This document shows, one piece after another, positions 7,400 to 14,160 of a DNA stretch of 19,733 bases (position 1 is the first letter of the stretch; every line of letters begins with the position of its first letter). Both the position numbers and the translations under genes were made by a program. Location: positions 1 through 19,733 of the forward strand of contig VSOA01000035.1 in NCBI GenBank assembly GCA_009774585.1, given 5' to 3'. The notes under the pieces are model-generated. The model ran no database searches, was not told the origin of the DNA, and saw nothing but the letters and a program-made list of their open reading frames with translations. The DNA comes from Lachnospiraceae bacterium (lineage in GTDB: Bacteria > Bacillota > Clostridia > Lachnospirales > Lachnospiraceae).

Positions 7400-8388
7400 A
7401 TGAGTAAAATTGTTTTTTTCTGCATTCCGGCACACGGACACACCAATCCCACATTAGGAGTCGTACGGGAATTAACCGCACGCGACCATCAGGTGCGCTA
7501 CTATTCTTATGAATCTTTTCGGGAGAATATTAAAGAGGCGGGCGCTGAGTTTATCTCCTGCGATGCCTATGATGCAGAACTTGGGCTGACGCCCAAGGAT
7601 GCTGAGAAAATCGGCAAAGATATAGCTTTTTCCACACATATACTGGTCGAAACCACGCTGGCTTTAGACCATACGGTCTGTGAAGATATGACCAAATATC
7701 GTCCGGACTGTATTGTGGCAGATTCCATGGCCATCTGGGGCAAAGCCGCGGCCTTGAAATTGAATATTCCGTTCGTTTCCTCCACTACCACTTTTGCCTT
7801 TAACAAGTACTCTGCCAAAATAATGAAACAAGGCTTCGGCGAATTGCCCCGCATGGTCTTTTCCATGCCGAAGATAAACAAAGATATCAAGCGTCTGCAG
7901 TCTAACGGATACCCGTTCCGGAGCATGCTGGATTTAATGCAGAGCGATCCTCAGACGAATACCATCGTCTATACCTCGCCTCAGTTCCAGCCGTGCGCCG
8001 AAACTTTTCCCGACAACTGGATGTTTTTCTCTCTCACTGCGGCATGAACAGCGTCAACGAAAGCCTTTACTATTGTGTCCCGCTGATCATGTACCCGCAG
8101 ACCACCGAGCAGGACGGCGTGGCAAACAGAGTCGCCGAACTTGACGCCGGCATCTTTCTTGAATCCGGCACAGGTTCGAATCATACCGGATATTTTTCGT
8201 CCGCAGACCGCAAACCCGTACCTTCCCCTGCACAAATCCGCTCCGCCGTGGATAAAATCTTACAAAACGACTCCTACCGCCAAAATGCGTCCGCTATTTC
8301 AGACGGTTTTCGCAATTGTGCCGGAGCAGAAGGTTCTGCGAAGAAAATATTGGAGGTTATAGCTGGATGCCATACCACTGAACCTTGA
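7400..8388 (+). pseudogene. Macrolide-type (MGT) glycosyltransferase with internal deletion and frameshift
   Basis: The gene starts well (GGGAGG before ATG 7400) and encodes a GT1-fold N-terminal domain: IPAHGHTNPTLGVVREL, then the acceptor-binding half to FPDNW near residue 207. It then runs out of frame and stops at 8047. The remaining C-terminal part continues one frame over from about 8020, as DVFLSHCGMNSVNESL and VPLIMYPQTTEQ, the nucleotide-sugar binding motif, ending at TGA 8388. The total span codes for about 329 residues against roughly 390-400 for the family, so about 200 bases of the inter-domain region are gone at 8010-8025. Intact relatives glycosylate macrolides or other lipophilic acceptors. 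This copy should be inactive. Confidence 0.8.
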
Positions 8389-11137
8389 ATCCATCTTGCG
8401 TTTTGATCATCGACATACTCAAGTATGCCACCGTGTTATCTTCGATTTCCGCCAAACCGGTAAACTCATAAAACACCTCTAACCTGACTCCTATGTCGAT
8501 ATTGGTAGTGGGCATTCCACTGCCGCCGGCATAGGTTTCCTTTATCTTGTCGGCCTGCTCCGGATAGTTGTACAATTCTATGGTTTCTTCAAAGTCGTCC
8601 GCCAAAAGCCCGCGCAGCGTCTCTTCGTCATTTGTAAAATATGCCGTGGCAAAAGCCCGTATCGTCTCTTTTATTGCCACCGCGTCCTCGCATGGCACAC
8701 CACTGTTGACCGCCTGCATACCGTTTGCATCCGGATCGAGGCTGAAGGACTCCCGATTGTCAAAATACATCCGCCCGTTGTACACGCCGCAGTGCCCGTA
8801 CCATCCGCCATCGCCATACATACTCACATCTTCCGGGAACCGGTATACTTTCTGTCCCTCTCCGTCCGCTCTGGAAACGCGTACCAGATAATACTCTTCC
8901 ACCGTTCCTTTATCTATACTTACACCGTCGTTGTGATAATAGTCACCTATATGTTTATGCTGTATCATGTAAACATAATCGGCGTCATATGTGACCATCG
9001 ACAGATCAGACCATTCTCTGTCGTCTCTATCGCTTCTTCTGTAAAATACATCCTTTTGTTTTGTCTCAAAATCTATGTACCATATTTCCATCGAAAGATC
9101 TTTATAATAAATCCCCGATTCCGTGACCAGCATAGGAACGCCCGGCGTATCACACAAATATTCGTATGTTCCGTCTTCATTTTCCAGATAGATGCTGATT
9201 ACCGACTCGTCTTTGTACTGACTTACAACCTGCCTGCCGTCTAACAGCTTCTTGCAGGAAGCCACGTCCATTACCGCCTGATACATCTGATGCTTTTCCT
9301 CTGTAAGCTTCCAATATTCTTCCGAATCGTACTCGGAATTGAACTGTGAGATTTCTCCTTTCATATAATCGTTGTATTCTCTATAGAGAAAATCCGGTGC
9401 CTCGTCATCCAATCGGCTTACCGCGTCACCTTTTTCATCCAGTGCAAAACCGGTTCGTACGGACGCCGTGCCAAGCGCCACATACAGGTTCCCTTCATAG
9501 ACAGACACATTCGTAATCAGATAATCCGGCAGTTCCAACTCAAATCCTGCCAGCGCATCCACTACTTCATGCGTATCTAAGTCCATCCGGTAAACTGTCG
9601 CCACGCTGTTTCTTTCTGCCGGCGCGCTGCCGCTGAAATAGAGGTTCTTGCCGTCTATCTCCATTCCCCTCGGTCTTTCGCACGTATTGGCATAGAGAAG
9701 CTGTTCTTCTCCCTGACCGCCTTCTACATAATAAATACCGTCCTTTTTCGACAGATATAAATCTCCCTCATAACATCTGAGTACATCATTATAAACATGG
9801 TTATAGTCAAACCCGTTCTGTCCCGCCGGGTTTTCCGCCGCATCACTGCCTGTCACTCTGCCATCTTCTGTCGCCCTGTCATCTTCTGTCGCTCTACCAT
9901 CTTCTGTCATGCTCTCATCGTTTGTACCATCGCCATCGGTATACAGATTCCCGTTGTCATTCTCCTGCTTATACCCGCAGGAAACAACAATGCCAGTCAT
10001 CAGAACCAGCATAGCGGCAAGAATAATACTCAGTCTTCCTCTCTTCTTTCTGCTTGTATCCAGCATATAGTCAATTCTTGCCCTCATCTGCTTCCGACTG
10101 CCGCCGAAACTTGTGGAAAACGCGGAAGCTCCCTTCCCACTGCCTGCAAAAACAAGCATAACTTTAGCATATTTCTCCCGTTCTTCCTTGCTCCTGCCCG
10201 AAAGGACACTGCCGTCACATGCAAGTTCCATGTCATAGAAAAACTGCTTTTTCATCAACCATACGAAAGGATTAAACCAATGGACGCAGCAAACTGCCGC
10301 CATCATCATCTTAAGCCAAAGGTCTTTCTTACGGTAGTGATACATCTCATGCTCCATGATCAGTTCCAGCTCCGCCCTCTTCCATTTACTCTGGTCTGCG
10401 GGAAGAACCAGCTTCGGACGGATGAGTCCCATCAGACACGGACTTGTAACCGCCGCGCTCTGGTACGCCATCAATCGCGCATGCCCGATTGTCCTCTTTT
10501 GCAGTATACAGATTCTTCTAATCAACTGCACATCCGCCACCGGGCGCAGACTTTTCCCATATCCGGTGGCAACAAACAGATAACTGCCCGCTAAATAAAG
10601 GAAACCAATACCTGCTCCCACCATCCAGATTGTGACCAACGGATTTTCCTGAACTTCTTCATCGGTATTTGTTGTCTGATTCCGGTTCTGTGTCTCCTCT
10701 GTCTGCACGTTGGCATCGTCATTTCCTTTTTCAGCCGTTATCATACCGCTCCCCGCGCTTACGGGCTGATGATTCGTCAAATTACCTGTTCCATCATTTA
10801 CCGCACCCGCATCTGCTATGCCATCTGCTGTCTGCACATCTTTATACGGTATCTGACTGTGCTCCGGACTTTCCGTTTCTGATCGAACGGTCCCCAGTGT
10901 TAAATCAGAAGCCGCTCCTTCCTGCTCAAATCCGGCATAATTAAGCAGCCTGATTTCCATAACCGGCAACGAGAAATTGTAGGGAATCAAAAGCCTCACC
11001 ATTAGCAGCATCCAAGCCAGCTTCATCCATCCTGCGCCATAGCGTCCACGCAGCTTGTCCGCAAAAATGCATAGCAGCATAATCGCCGCAGCCGCCACAA
11101 TATTAATCTCCAACATATCAAGAAAGATTCCGCCCAT
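8357..11137 (-). CDS. BlaR1/MecR1-like M56 metallopeptidase with non-PBP sensor
   Basis: This is a membrane sensor-protease of 926 residues that would cleave or inactivate its partner repressor (BlaI-like, 12308). Hydrophobic segments lie near 11-27, 37-53, 168-190 and 369-387. The zinc site is HEMYH (263-267), with the downstream Glu in ELACD (304-308), and HWFNPFVWL (286-294) is the typical M56 motif. After the last membrane segment come a Gly/Asp-rich linker with six-residue repeats and about 370 residues of propeller-like strands (EGDLYLSKKDGIYYVE, DGKNLYFSG, EGNLYVALG, ESGIYYKD), resembling DUF5050. The tail is NTF2/SnoaL-like (about 820-926, ETIRAFATAYFTNDEETLRGLL ... DGFKVQWYGIQL). No SxxK/KTG penicillin-binding module is visible. 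Start 11137 is tentative. Its stop overlaps the glycosyltransferase remnant by 32 bases, tail to tail. Confidence 0.85.
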   Translation of the reverse strand: MGGIFLDMLEINIVAAAAIMLLCIFADKLRGRYGAGWMKLAWMLLMVRLLIPYNFSLPVMEIRLLNYAGFEQEGAASDLTLGTVRSETESPEHSQIPYKDVQTADGIADAGAVNDGTGNLTNHQPVSAGSGMITAEKGNDDANVQTEETQNRNQTTNTDEEVQENPLVTIWMVGAGIGFLYLAGSYLFVATGYGKSLRPVADVQLIRRICILQKRTIGHARLMAYQSAAVTSPCLMGLIRPKLVLPADQSKWKRAELELIMEHEMYHYRKKDLWLKMMMAAVCCVHWFNPFVWLMKKQFFYDMELACDGSVLSGRSKEEREKYAKVMLVFAGSGKGASAFSTSFGGSRKQMRARIDYMLDTSRKKRGRLSIILAAMLVLMTGIVVSCGYKQENDNGNLYTDGDGTNDESMTEDGRATEDDRATEDGRVTGSDAAENPAGQNGFDYNHVYNDVLRCYEGDLYLSKKDGIYYVEGGQGEEQLLYANTCERPRGMEIDGKNLYFSGSAPAERNSVATVYRMDLDTHEVVDALAGFELELPDYLITNVSVYEGNLYVALGTASVRTGFALDEKGDAVSRLDDEAPDFLYREYNDYMKGEISQFNSEYDSEEYWKLTEEKHQMYQAVMDVASCKKLLDGRQVVSQYKDESVISIYLENEDGTYEYLCDTPGVPMLVTESGIYYKDLSMEIWYIDFETKQKDVFYRRSDRDDREWSDLSMVTYDADYVYMIQHKHIGDYYHNDGVSIDKGTVEEYYLVRVSRADGEGQKVYRFPEDVSMYGDGGWYGHCGVYNGRMYFDNRESFSLDPDANGMQAVNSGVPCEDAVAIKETIRAFATAYFTNDEETLRGLLADDFEETIELYNYPEQADKIKETYAGGSGMPTTNIDIGVRLEVFYEFTGLAEIEDNTVAYLSMSMIKTQDGFKVQWYGIQL
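9861..9914. repeat. Three 18-bp tandem repeats in the blaR1-like linker
   Basis: There are three near-identical 18-base units (each containing CATCTTCTGTC) at 9861-9878, 9879-9896 and 9897-9914. They encode TEDGRA / TEDDRA / TEDGRV-like hexapeptides in the linker just outside the membrane. Because the unit is in-frame, copy number could vary without breaking the gene. Confidence 0.85.
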
Positions 11138-11184
11138 CTTACCACATCTCCCATCCGATATCGACGCCTTCCACGTCGTTTGCG

Positions 11185-12159
11185 CTACTCATATGCCCGT
11201 ATCATCTCATAGTCGCCCGATATTCCGTAACCGATTACGTTTTCCTCCGCCATCTTATACTCTAATACTTCCACCGTAATCTGGTTTGGTAGAAATACAA
11301 TATGGAGCGTTCCCGTCCCGCCCCAGCCGTCATCTGCGAATTGATAGAACAGTTCTCCGTTCTCTATCGTTCCCGTTATCCCCTCTATGGATGCAAAACG
11401 TTCCGTGCCCCCTTGCTCAGTAAACAAATTGCCGGTAAACTCACTGCCGTTATTAATTGCACACGTCAATTCGTTTCTGCTTACCGGCTCCGGATTCTCA
11501 TACGCGGAAATAGCTCCGGTGCCCACCGCCCATTTGCCAGAATAGCTTTCGTAATCCGTCAAAGGCTCGTTTCTGCCCACCAGTTTAAGCAGCCTCTTTA
11601 CATCCTCGGCTATCACATAGCTCTCCCACGGAAGATAATCGTATATTTTCTCGCTCAGCCCTTCATTATATGTAAAATAATCTCCGCAGTCCTCATAAAT
11701 TCTCACAACGGTGTGTGGAATCGCCCCCTGCGGTCCTGCTCCCGTCATGTACTGCACCCCGACGACGACGTCCTTTCTTCCATCTTCATTCGTATCCATG
11801 AACATGACAAACGACAGATCGTAATATACACCGTAATCACTGTCCTTCCCCGAACCGATATACGGAAACTGATATAGAATTACGCCGTCTCTCAGCAGAT
11901 AGAAAGACACATCTTCCCAAGCATTTGCCCCTTGGGAATCGTCCGGCTTATAAGACACAAATGTAACTTCTCCCCAGCCGTTTAATTCTACCGGAAAAGA
12001 CTGCTCCTGTATAATTCTACTCTCAATCAGTCTGTCCTGTTCCTGCGCTATGTCTTCGGCGTCAGCCGTTCTTTCCTTACTCTCATGCCCGCCACAGCCC
12101 ACAAGCAATACCATTGCAAGCGCAATCCCGAATATCTTACCAATCCCTTGTTTTCTCAT
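11185..12159 (-). CDS. Lipoprotein between blaI and blaR1-like genes
   Basis: This is a 324-residue exported lipoprotein: MRKQGIGKIFGIALAMVLL then lipobox LVGC (Cys22). The mature part has beta-rich stretches and an acidic calcium-loop-like motif DTNEDGRKD (122-130) within FMFMDTNEDGRKDVVVGVQ, like FG-GAP/EF-hand loops. ATG 12159 was chosen over 12171 because GGAGAG (12164-12169) sits four bases upstream. I know no named family. It lies between the repressor and the sensor-protease in one operon, so it may bind the signal or modulate the sensor at the cell surface (inference). The C-terminal region (about 215-324: IEGITGTIENGELFYQFADDG) looks like a separate beta domain. Confidence 0.78.
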   Translation of the reverse strand: MRKQGIGKIFGIALAMVLLVGCGGHESKERTADAEDIAQEQDRLIESRIIQEQSFPVELNGWGEVTFVSYKPDDSQGANAWEDVSFYLLRDGVILYQFPYIGSGKDSDYGVYYDLSFVMFMDTNEDGRKDVVVGVQYMTGAGPQGAIPHTVVRIYEDCGDYFTYNEGLSEKIYDYLPWESYVIAEDVKRLLKLVGRNEPLTDYESYSGKWAVGTGAISAYENPEPVSRNELTCAINNGSEFTGNLFTEQGGTERFASIEGITGTIENGELFYQFADDGWGGTGTLHIVFLPNQITVEVLEYKMAEENVIGYGISGDYEMIRAYE

Positions 12160-12207
12160 ACAACTCTCCATTTACTGATCATGTTAATCCCCATTCTTGC
12201 TCAGCCT

Positions 12208-12270
12208 GCAAATTTGGGCTCAAGCACAAATTTGCGTGTGAAAAATCTTCCGCATATGGATTTTTCACAC
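12208..12270. repeat. Two abutting perfect hairpins between blaI and lipoprotein genes
   Basis: Hairpin 1 pairs GCAAATTTG (12208-12216) with CAAATTTGC (12227-12235). Hairpin 2 starts at the next base and pairs GTGTGAAAAATC (12236-12247) with GATTTTTCACAC (12259-12270), a perfect 12-bp stem with an 11-base loop. The pair sits within the operon in the gap 12160-12307. It could be an intercistronic processing or attenuation element, or a dispersed palindromic repeat. No T-run follows on either strand, so it is not a standard terminator. Confidence 0.75.
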
Positions 12271-12307
12271 TATTCCACCGACACACCCTTATCCGATATC
12301 ATCTGTT

Positions 12308-12682
12308 TCATTTCTTCCTGCACTTCTCGCTGATATACTCCTCCAATTCCTTCAGTTCCTCCTCAGAAAGACTATTGCCGTCATAGAGCGCAGCTATAAA
12401 ATTCTTAGCAGAGTTCTGGTAAATACGCTTCAAGATACTTCTGCTCTCCGCCTGCAAATAACTCTCCTTGTCAACCAGCGCAAGATAGACATTATTTTTT
12501 CCCGATTTTTGCACCTCAAGAAATCCTTTCTCCTGCAGTCTTGACAGAAAAGATAGTATTGTTGTGGGCGAAAGCTTCCTCTCTGCGTCCATACGCTCCT
12601 CTATCTCAAATCTTGTCACGGGTTTGTCCAAATCCCATATAATCATCATGATTTCCAGTTCCGAATCAGGTAATCGTTTCAT
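12308..12682 (-). CDS. BlaI/MecI/CopY-family repressor
   Basis: This is a 124-residue winged-helix repressor: MKRLPDSELEIMMIIWDL (the family's opening motif), PVTRFEIEERMD, then the recognition region LSPTTILSFLSRLQEKGFLEVQKSGKNNVYLAL, and a C-terminal dimerisation helix (about 80-124). It would bind operators in its own promoter until cleaved through the M56 sensor-protease downstream. The start at 12682 places GGAGG five bases before the ATG and matches the family N-terminus. A TTG at 12700 and an ATG at 12685 are less likely. It is the first gene of an operon with the lipoprotein and blaR1-like gene. No beta-lactamase gene is nearby, so the regulon is unlikely to be classical bla. Confidence 0.93.
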   Translation of the reverse strand: MKRLPDSELEIMMIIWDLDKPVTRFEIEERMDAERKLSPTTILSFLSRLQEKGFLEVQKSGKNNVYLALVDKESYLQAESRSILKRIYQNSAKNFIAALYDGNSLSEEELKELEEYISEKCRKK

Positions 12683-12725
12683 CATTGCCTCCGTTCCCAA
12701 TATGTATTATCAATGCACATTTTTC

Positions 12726-12775
12726 ATTCTGCATTTGCCGAATATGTTATTTTATATTCTACGCTTGCCGAATGT
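12726..12775. promoter_or_regulatory. Paired operator-like boxes in the blaI promoter
   Basis: Two 20-base direct repeats 30 bases apart, at 12726-12745 and 12756-12775, match at 16 of 20 positions. Each has the form ATTC-N10-GAAT. The first box is an imperfect dyad ATTC-n-GCA-nn-TGC-n-GAAT. The second overlaps the -10 and spacer of the promoter; the first lies just downstream of the expected start. Paired dyads at these positions are what BlaI/MecI repressors use, though the half-site differs from the staphylococcal TACA/TGTA type. Binding by the adjacent BlaI homologue is inferred. Confidence 0.6.
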
Positions 12776-12784
12776 ATATGTCAA
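12756..12784 (-). promoter_or_regulatory. Promoter of the blaI / lipoprotein / blaR1-like operon
   Basis: The minus strand reads TTGACA (12779-12784, consensus), 17 bases, TAGAAT (12756-12761, one mismatch). The start is expected near 12749, giving a leader of about 67 bases before ATG 12682. One of the operator boxes lies across the -10 and spacer. Confidence 0.75.
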
Positions 12785-12851
12785 CATTTTTTTGTCGCTA
12801 ATCTTGTCTAATCTTGTCTTTTGCCATCTTGATGAAAGGAATAATGATAAA

Positions 12852-12878
12852 CCGGACGGCTGATTCACAACCGTCCGG
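12852..12878 (-). terminator. Terminator downstream of the DUF1349 gene
   Basis: A perfect GC-rich 8-bp stem pairs CCGGACGG (12852-12859) with CCGTCCGG (12871-12878), with an 11-base loop. It is followed on the minus strand by TTTATCATTATT. It lies 35 bases after the DUF1349 stop and separates that unit from the blaI promoter. The flank is only moderately T-rich. Confidence 0.65.
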
Positions 12879-12913
12879 CTTATTATATATCGAAATAAAC
12901 TGCTGCTTTTCTC

Positions 12914-13519
12914 CTATTCAGATTTTTTCCAATCAGCGTCTGCTTCCCATTGGCATTCCGTAATCTGCAGATTGGAAAAAGTTGCTTTATACGAACCTTC
13001 CGTCGGGCTGCAGGCATAAATCCCGTATGTAATCTCTTCCGCACCCTCCCACATATGAAAAATTCTCATCTGCTTAAAACTGACGCCATCCTGACTGCAT
13101 TCAATGCAAAAGTCGCTGCCTCTGCGTGAAAAACGATACCACATACTTTTAATGTCCGAAGATATGTCTGTCGTAGCCCAATCAGAATATCCATGATTCG
13201 TTACAACACTTCCAAGCCGCTGTATCTTTTCATCCTCATATTCGATAGATGCTTTAAACCAATTGTCGCTATTCAGATACATAACTACTCCGCACTGGTC
13301 AAAGCGGCAGGAACTTTCAAACTCCGTTTTTACAATAAAAGAAAAATACTTATCACTTGTTCCAATTTGCAAAACCGGAGCATTGTCATTTTGGAATCCA
13401 TAATAAGTCCGTGCCCACAAGTCAGTTCCTTTTTCCGTGATCATAACAACTTCATTCTCACCAATCTCCACCTGATTGGGCTGGCGTGTCCATTTCGGAC
13501 TACATTTCAAAAAATCCAT
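12914..13519 (-). CDS. DUF1349 protein, concanavalin A-like fold
   Basis: This is a 201-residue protein of the DUF1349/COG3506 family ('regulation of enolase 1'-like), expected to form a lectin-like beta sandwich. Family hallmarks seen are CGVVMYLNSDNWFKASIEYEDE (about residues 78-98), SMWYRFSRRGSDFCIECSQDGVSF and the C-terminal YGIYACSPTEGSYKATFSNLQI. No signal peptide is seen, so it is likely cytosolic. The biochemical role is unknown; the fold suggests carbohydrate binding. The ribosome site AAGGAGAGG lies ahead of ATG 13519. It is second in a unit with the 71-residue gene, starting 21 bases after its stop, and a terminator follows. Confidence 0.85.
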   Translation of the reverse strand: MDFLKCSPKWTRQPNQVEIGENEVVMITEKGTDLWARTYYGFQNDNAPVLQIGTSDKYFSFIVKTEFESSCRFDQCGVVMYLNSDNWFKASIEYEDEKIQRLGSVVTNHGYSDWATTDISSDIKSMWYRFSRRGSDFCIECSQDGVSFKQMRIFHMWEGAEEITYGIYACSPTEGSYKATFSNLQITECQWEADADWKKSE

Positions 13520-13540
13520 CTTTGTTTCCTCTCCTTCTTT

Positions 13541-13756
13541 TTATTCTTGGTAAGTAATCATTTTAATACCTATTTTTTCATTACATAGAACACAACTTTC
13601 ATATCTTTCAAACACTCTCTTTGGCTCATACAACACATCTAATCCCATTCCAATCATATCTAACGTCAATCCATTTACATCTTCTCTTTGTTTTACAGTA
13701 AATACGATGAAAATAAATCCGTCTTTTCCTTTTTCAACAGACAATTTTCCTTCCAT
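13541..13756 (-). CDS. Hypothetical 71-residue protein
   Basis: The small ORF is supported by AAGGAG nine bases ahead of the ATG, a good promoter (13826-13854) and close spacing to the DUF1349 gene. The protein reads MEGKLSVEKGKDGFIFIVFTVKQRED, then GMGLDVLYEPKRVFERYESCVLCNEK, with a CxxC pair near residue 55-58 and no signal or membrane segment. A perfect 10-base palindrome, GAGAATTCTC, lies between the ribosome site and the start. I do not recognise the family. Confidence 0.65.
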   Translation of the reverse strand: MEGKLSVEKGKDGFIFIVFTVKQREDVNGLTLDMIGMGLDVLYEPKRVFERYESCVLCNEKIGIKMITYQE

Positions 13757-13774
13757 ATGAGAATTCTCCTTATG

Positions 13775-13807
13775 TTATCCTGCAAAGAATGAATAAATCC
13801 TACTCAT
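13775..13807 (-). CDS. Possible 10-codon upstream ORF (MSRIYSFFAG)
   Basis: A ten-residue ORF lies in the leader of the 71-residue gene. GAGGAG ends three bases before its ATG, and its stop lies 19 bases before the downstream ATG. It falls just after the predicted transcription start (near 13819). It could be a leader peptide or chance; no strong competing hairpins were found here. Confidence 0.25.
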   Translation of the reverse strand: MSRIYSFFAG

Positions 13808-13825
13808 CTTCTCCTCACAAATGAG

Positions 13826-13854
13826 ATTATATCGCATAGTCCATCCCATGTCAT
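13826..13854 (-). promoter_or_regulatory. Promoter of the 71-residue / DUF1349 unit
   Basis: The minus strand reads ATGACA (13849-13854), 17 bases, TATAAT (13826-13831). The -10 is perfect and the -35 has one mismatch. The start is expected near 13819. Confidence 0.65.
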
Positions 13855-13899
13855 TGCATATAATTACATATTAATGGTAAAATATCACAATTTATCTAT

Positions 13900-13936
13900 A
13901 AAAAATAAGGAATTGCACAACATCTGCAATTCCCTA
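13900..13936 (-). terminator. Rho-independent terminator ending the flavodoxin/LytTR run
   Basis: The minus-strand RNA forms GGAATTGCA / TGCAATTCC (13909-13917 with 13925-13933), extended by three further pairs including one G-U, with a 7-base loop and a run of six T after the stem (13900-13905). The G-U pair works only on the minus strand, which fixes the direction. It lies 60 bases beyond the zinc-ribbon remnant. Confidence 0.85.
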
Positions 13937-13995
13937 ATCCCATGTTTCAAAACCGTATGGCATATATCCGTATGCGCGGTTCCATATAGATATTT

Positions 13996-14160
13996 TTATC
14001 CATATTGATATCCTTCAATTACCCAGTCATACTCCTTTAAATCCAGCCCTTGCCCGCAGTATTCACACCTCCCGCCGTTTAACAGTGACAGACTCGCGCC
14101 GCAGGAATTACAGTGATATACGTTCACGTCGTTGATGCTCTGCGTCAGCGCGCGGATACT
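13996..14160 (-). pseudogene. C-terminal zinc-ribbon remnant
   Basis: A 54-codon open stretch encodes VYHCNSCGASLSLL then GGRCEYCGQGLDL and ends EYDWVIEGYQYG, followed by TAA 13996-13998. The two CxxC pairs make a complete zinc ribbon, as found at the C-terminus of larger zinc-ribbon proteins in Clostridia. An in-frame TAA lies just upstream (14161-14163), and there is no ATG and no ribosome site; a GTG at codon 12 is the only possible start. The stretch overlaps the last 16 bases of the flavodoxin-like gene. I read it as the 3' remainder of a gene removed by a deletion. A short independently translated zinc-ribbon protein is less likely. Confidence 0.6.

Noticed and set aside
9797..10594. 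Long plus-strand reading frame (265 codons) opposite the blaR1-like gene
   Set aside because: It lies wholly antisense to the M56 core with its HEMYH motif, has Cys/His/Pro/Leu-rich shadow composition, no ribosome site and no family features.
12799..12818. Tandem TAATCTTGTC x2, checked as a CRISPR or iteron array
   Set aside because: There are only two 10-base copies, no spacer pattern and no replication or Cas gene nearby.
13951..13984. Repeated CCGTATG words forming a weak hairpin between the zinc-ribbon remnant and its terminator
   Set aside because: The pairing is short and interrupted, and a much better terminator lies next to it at 13900-13936.
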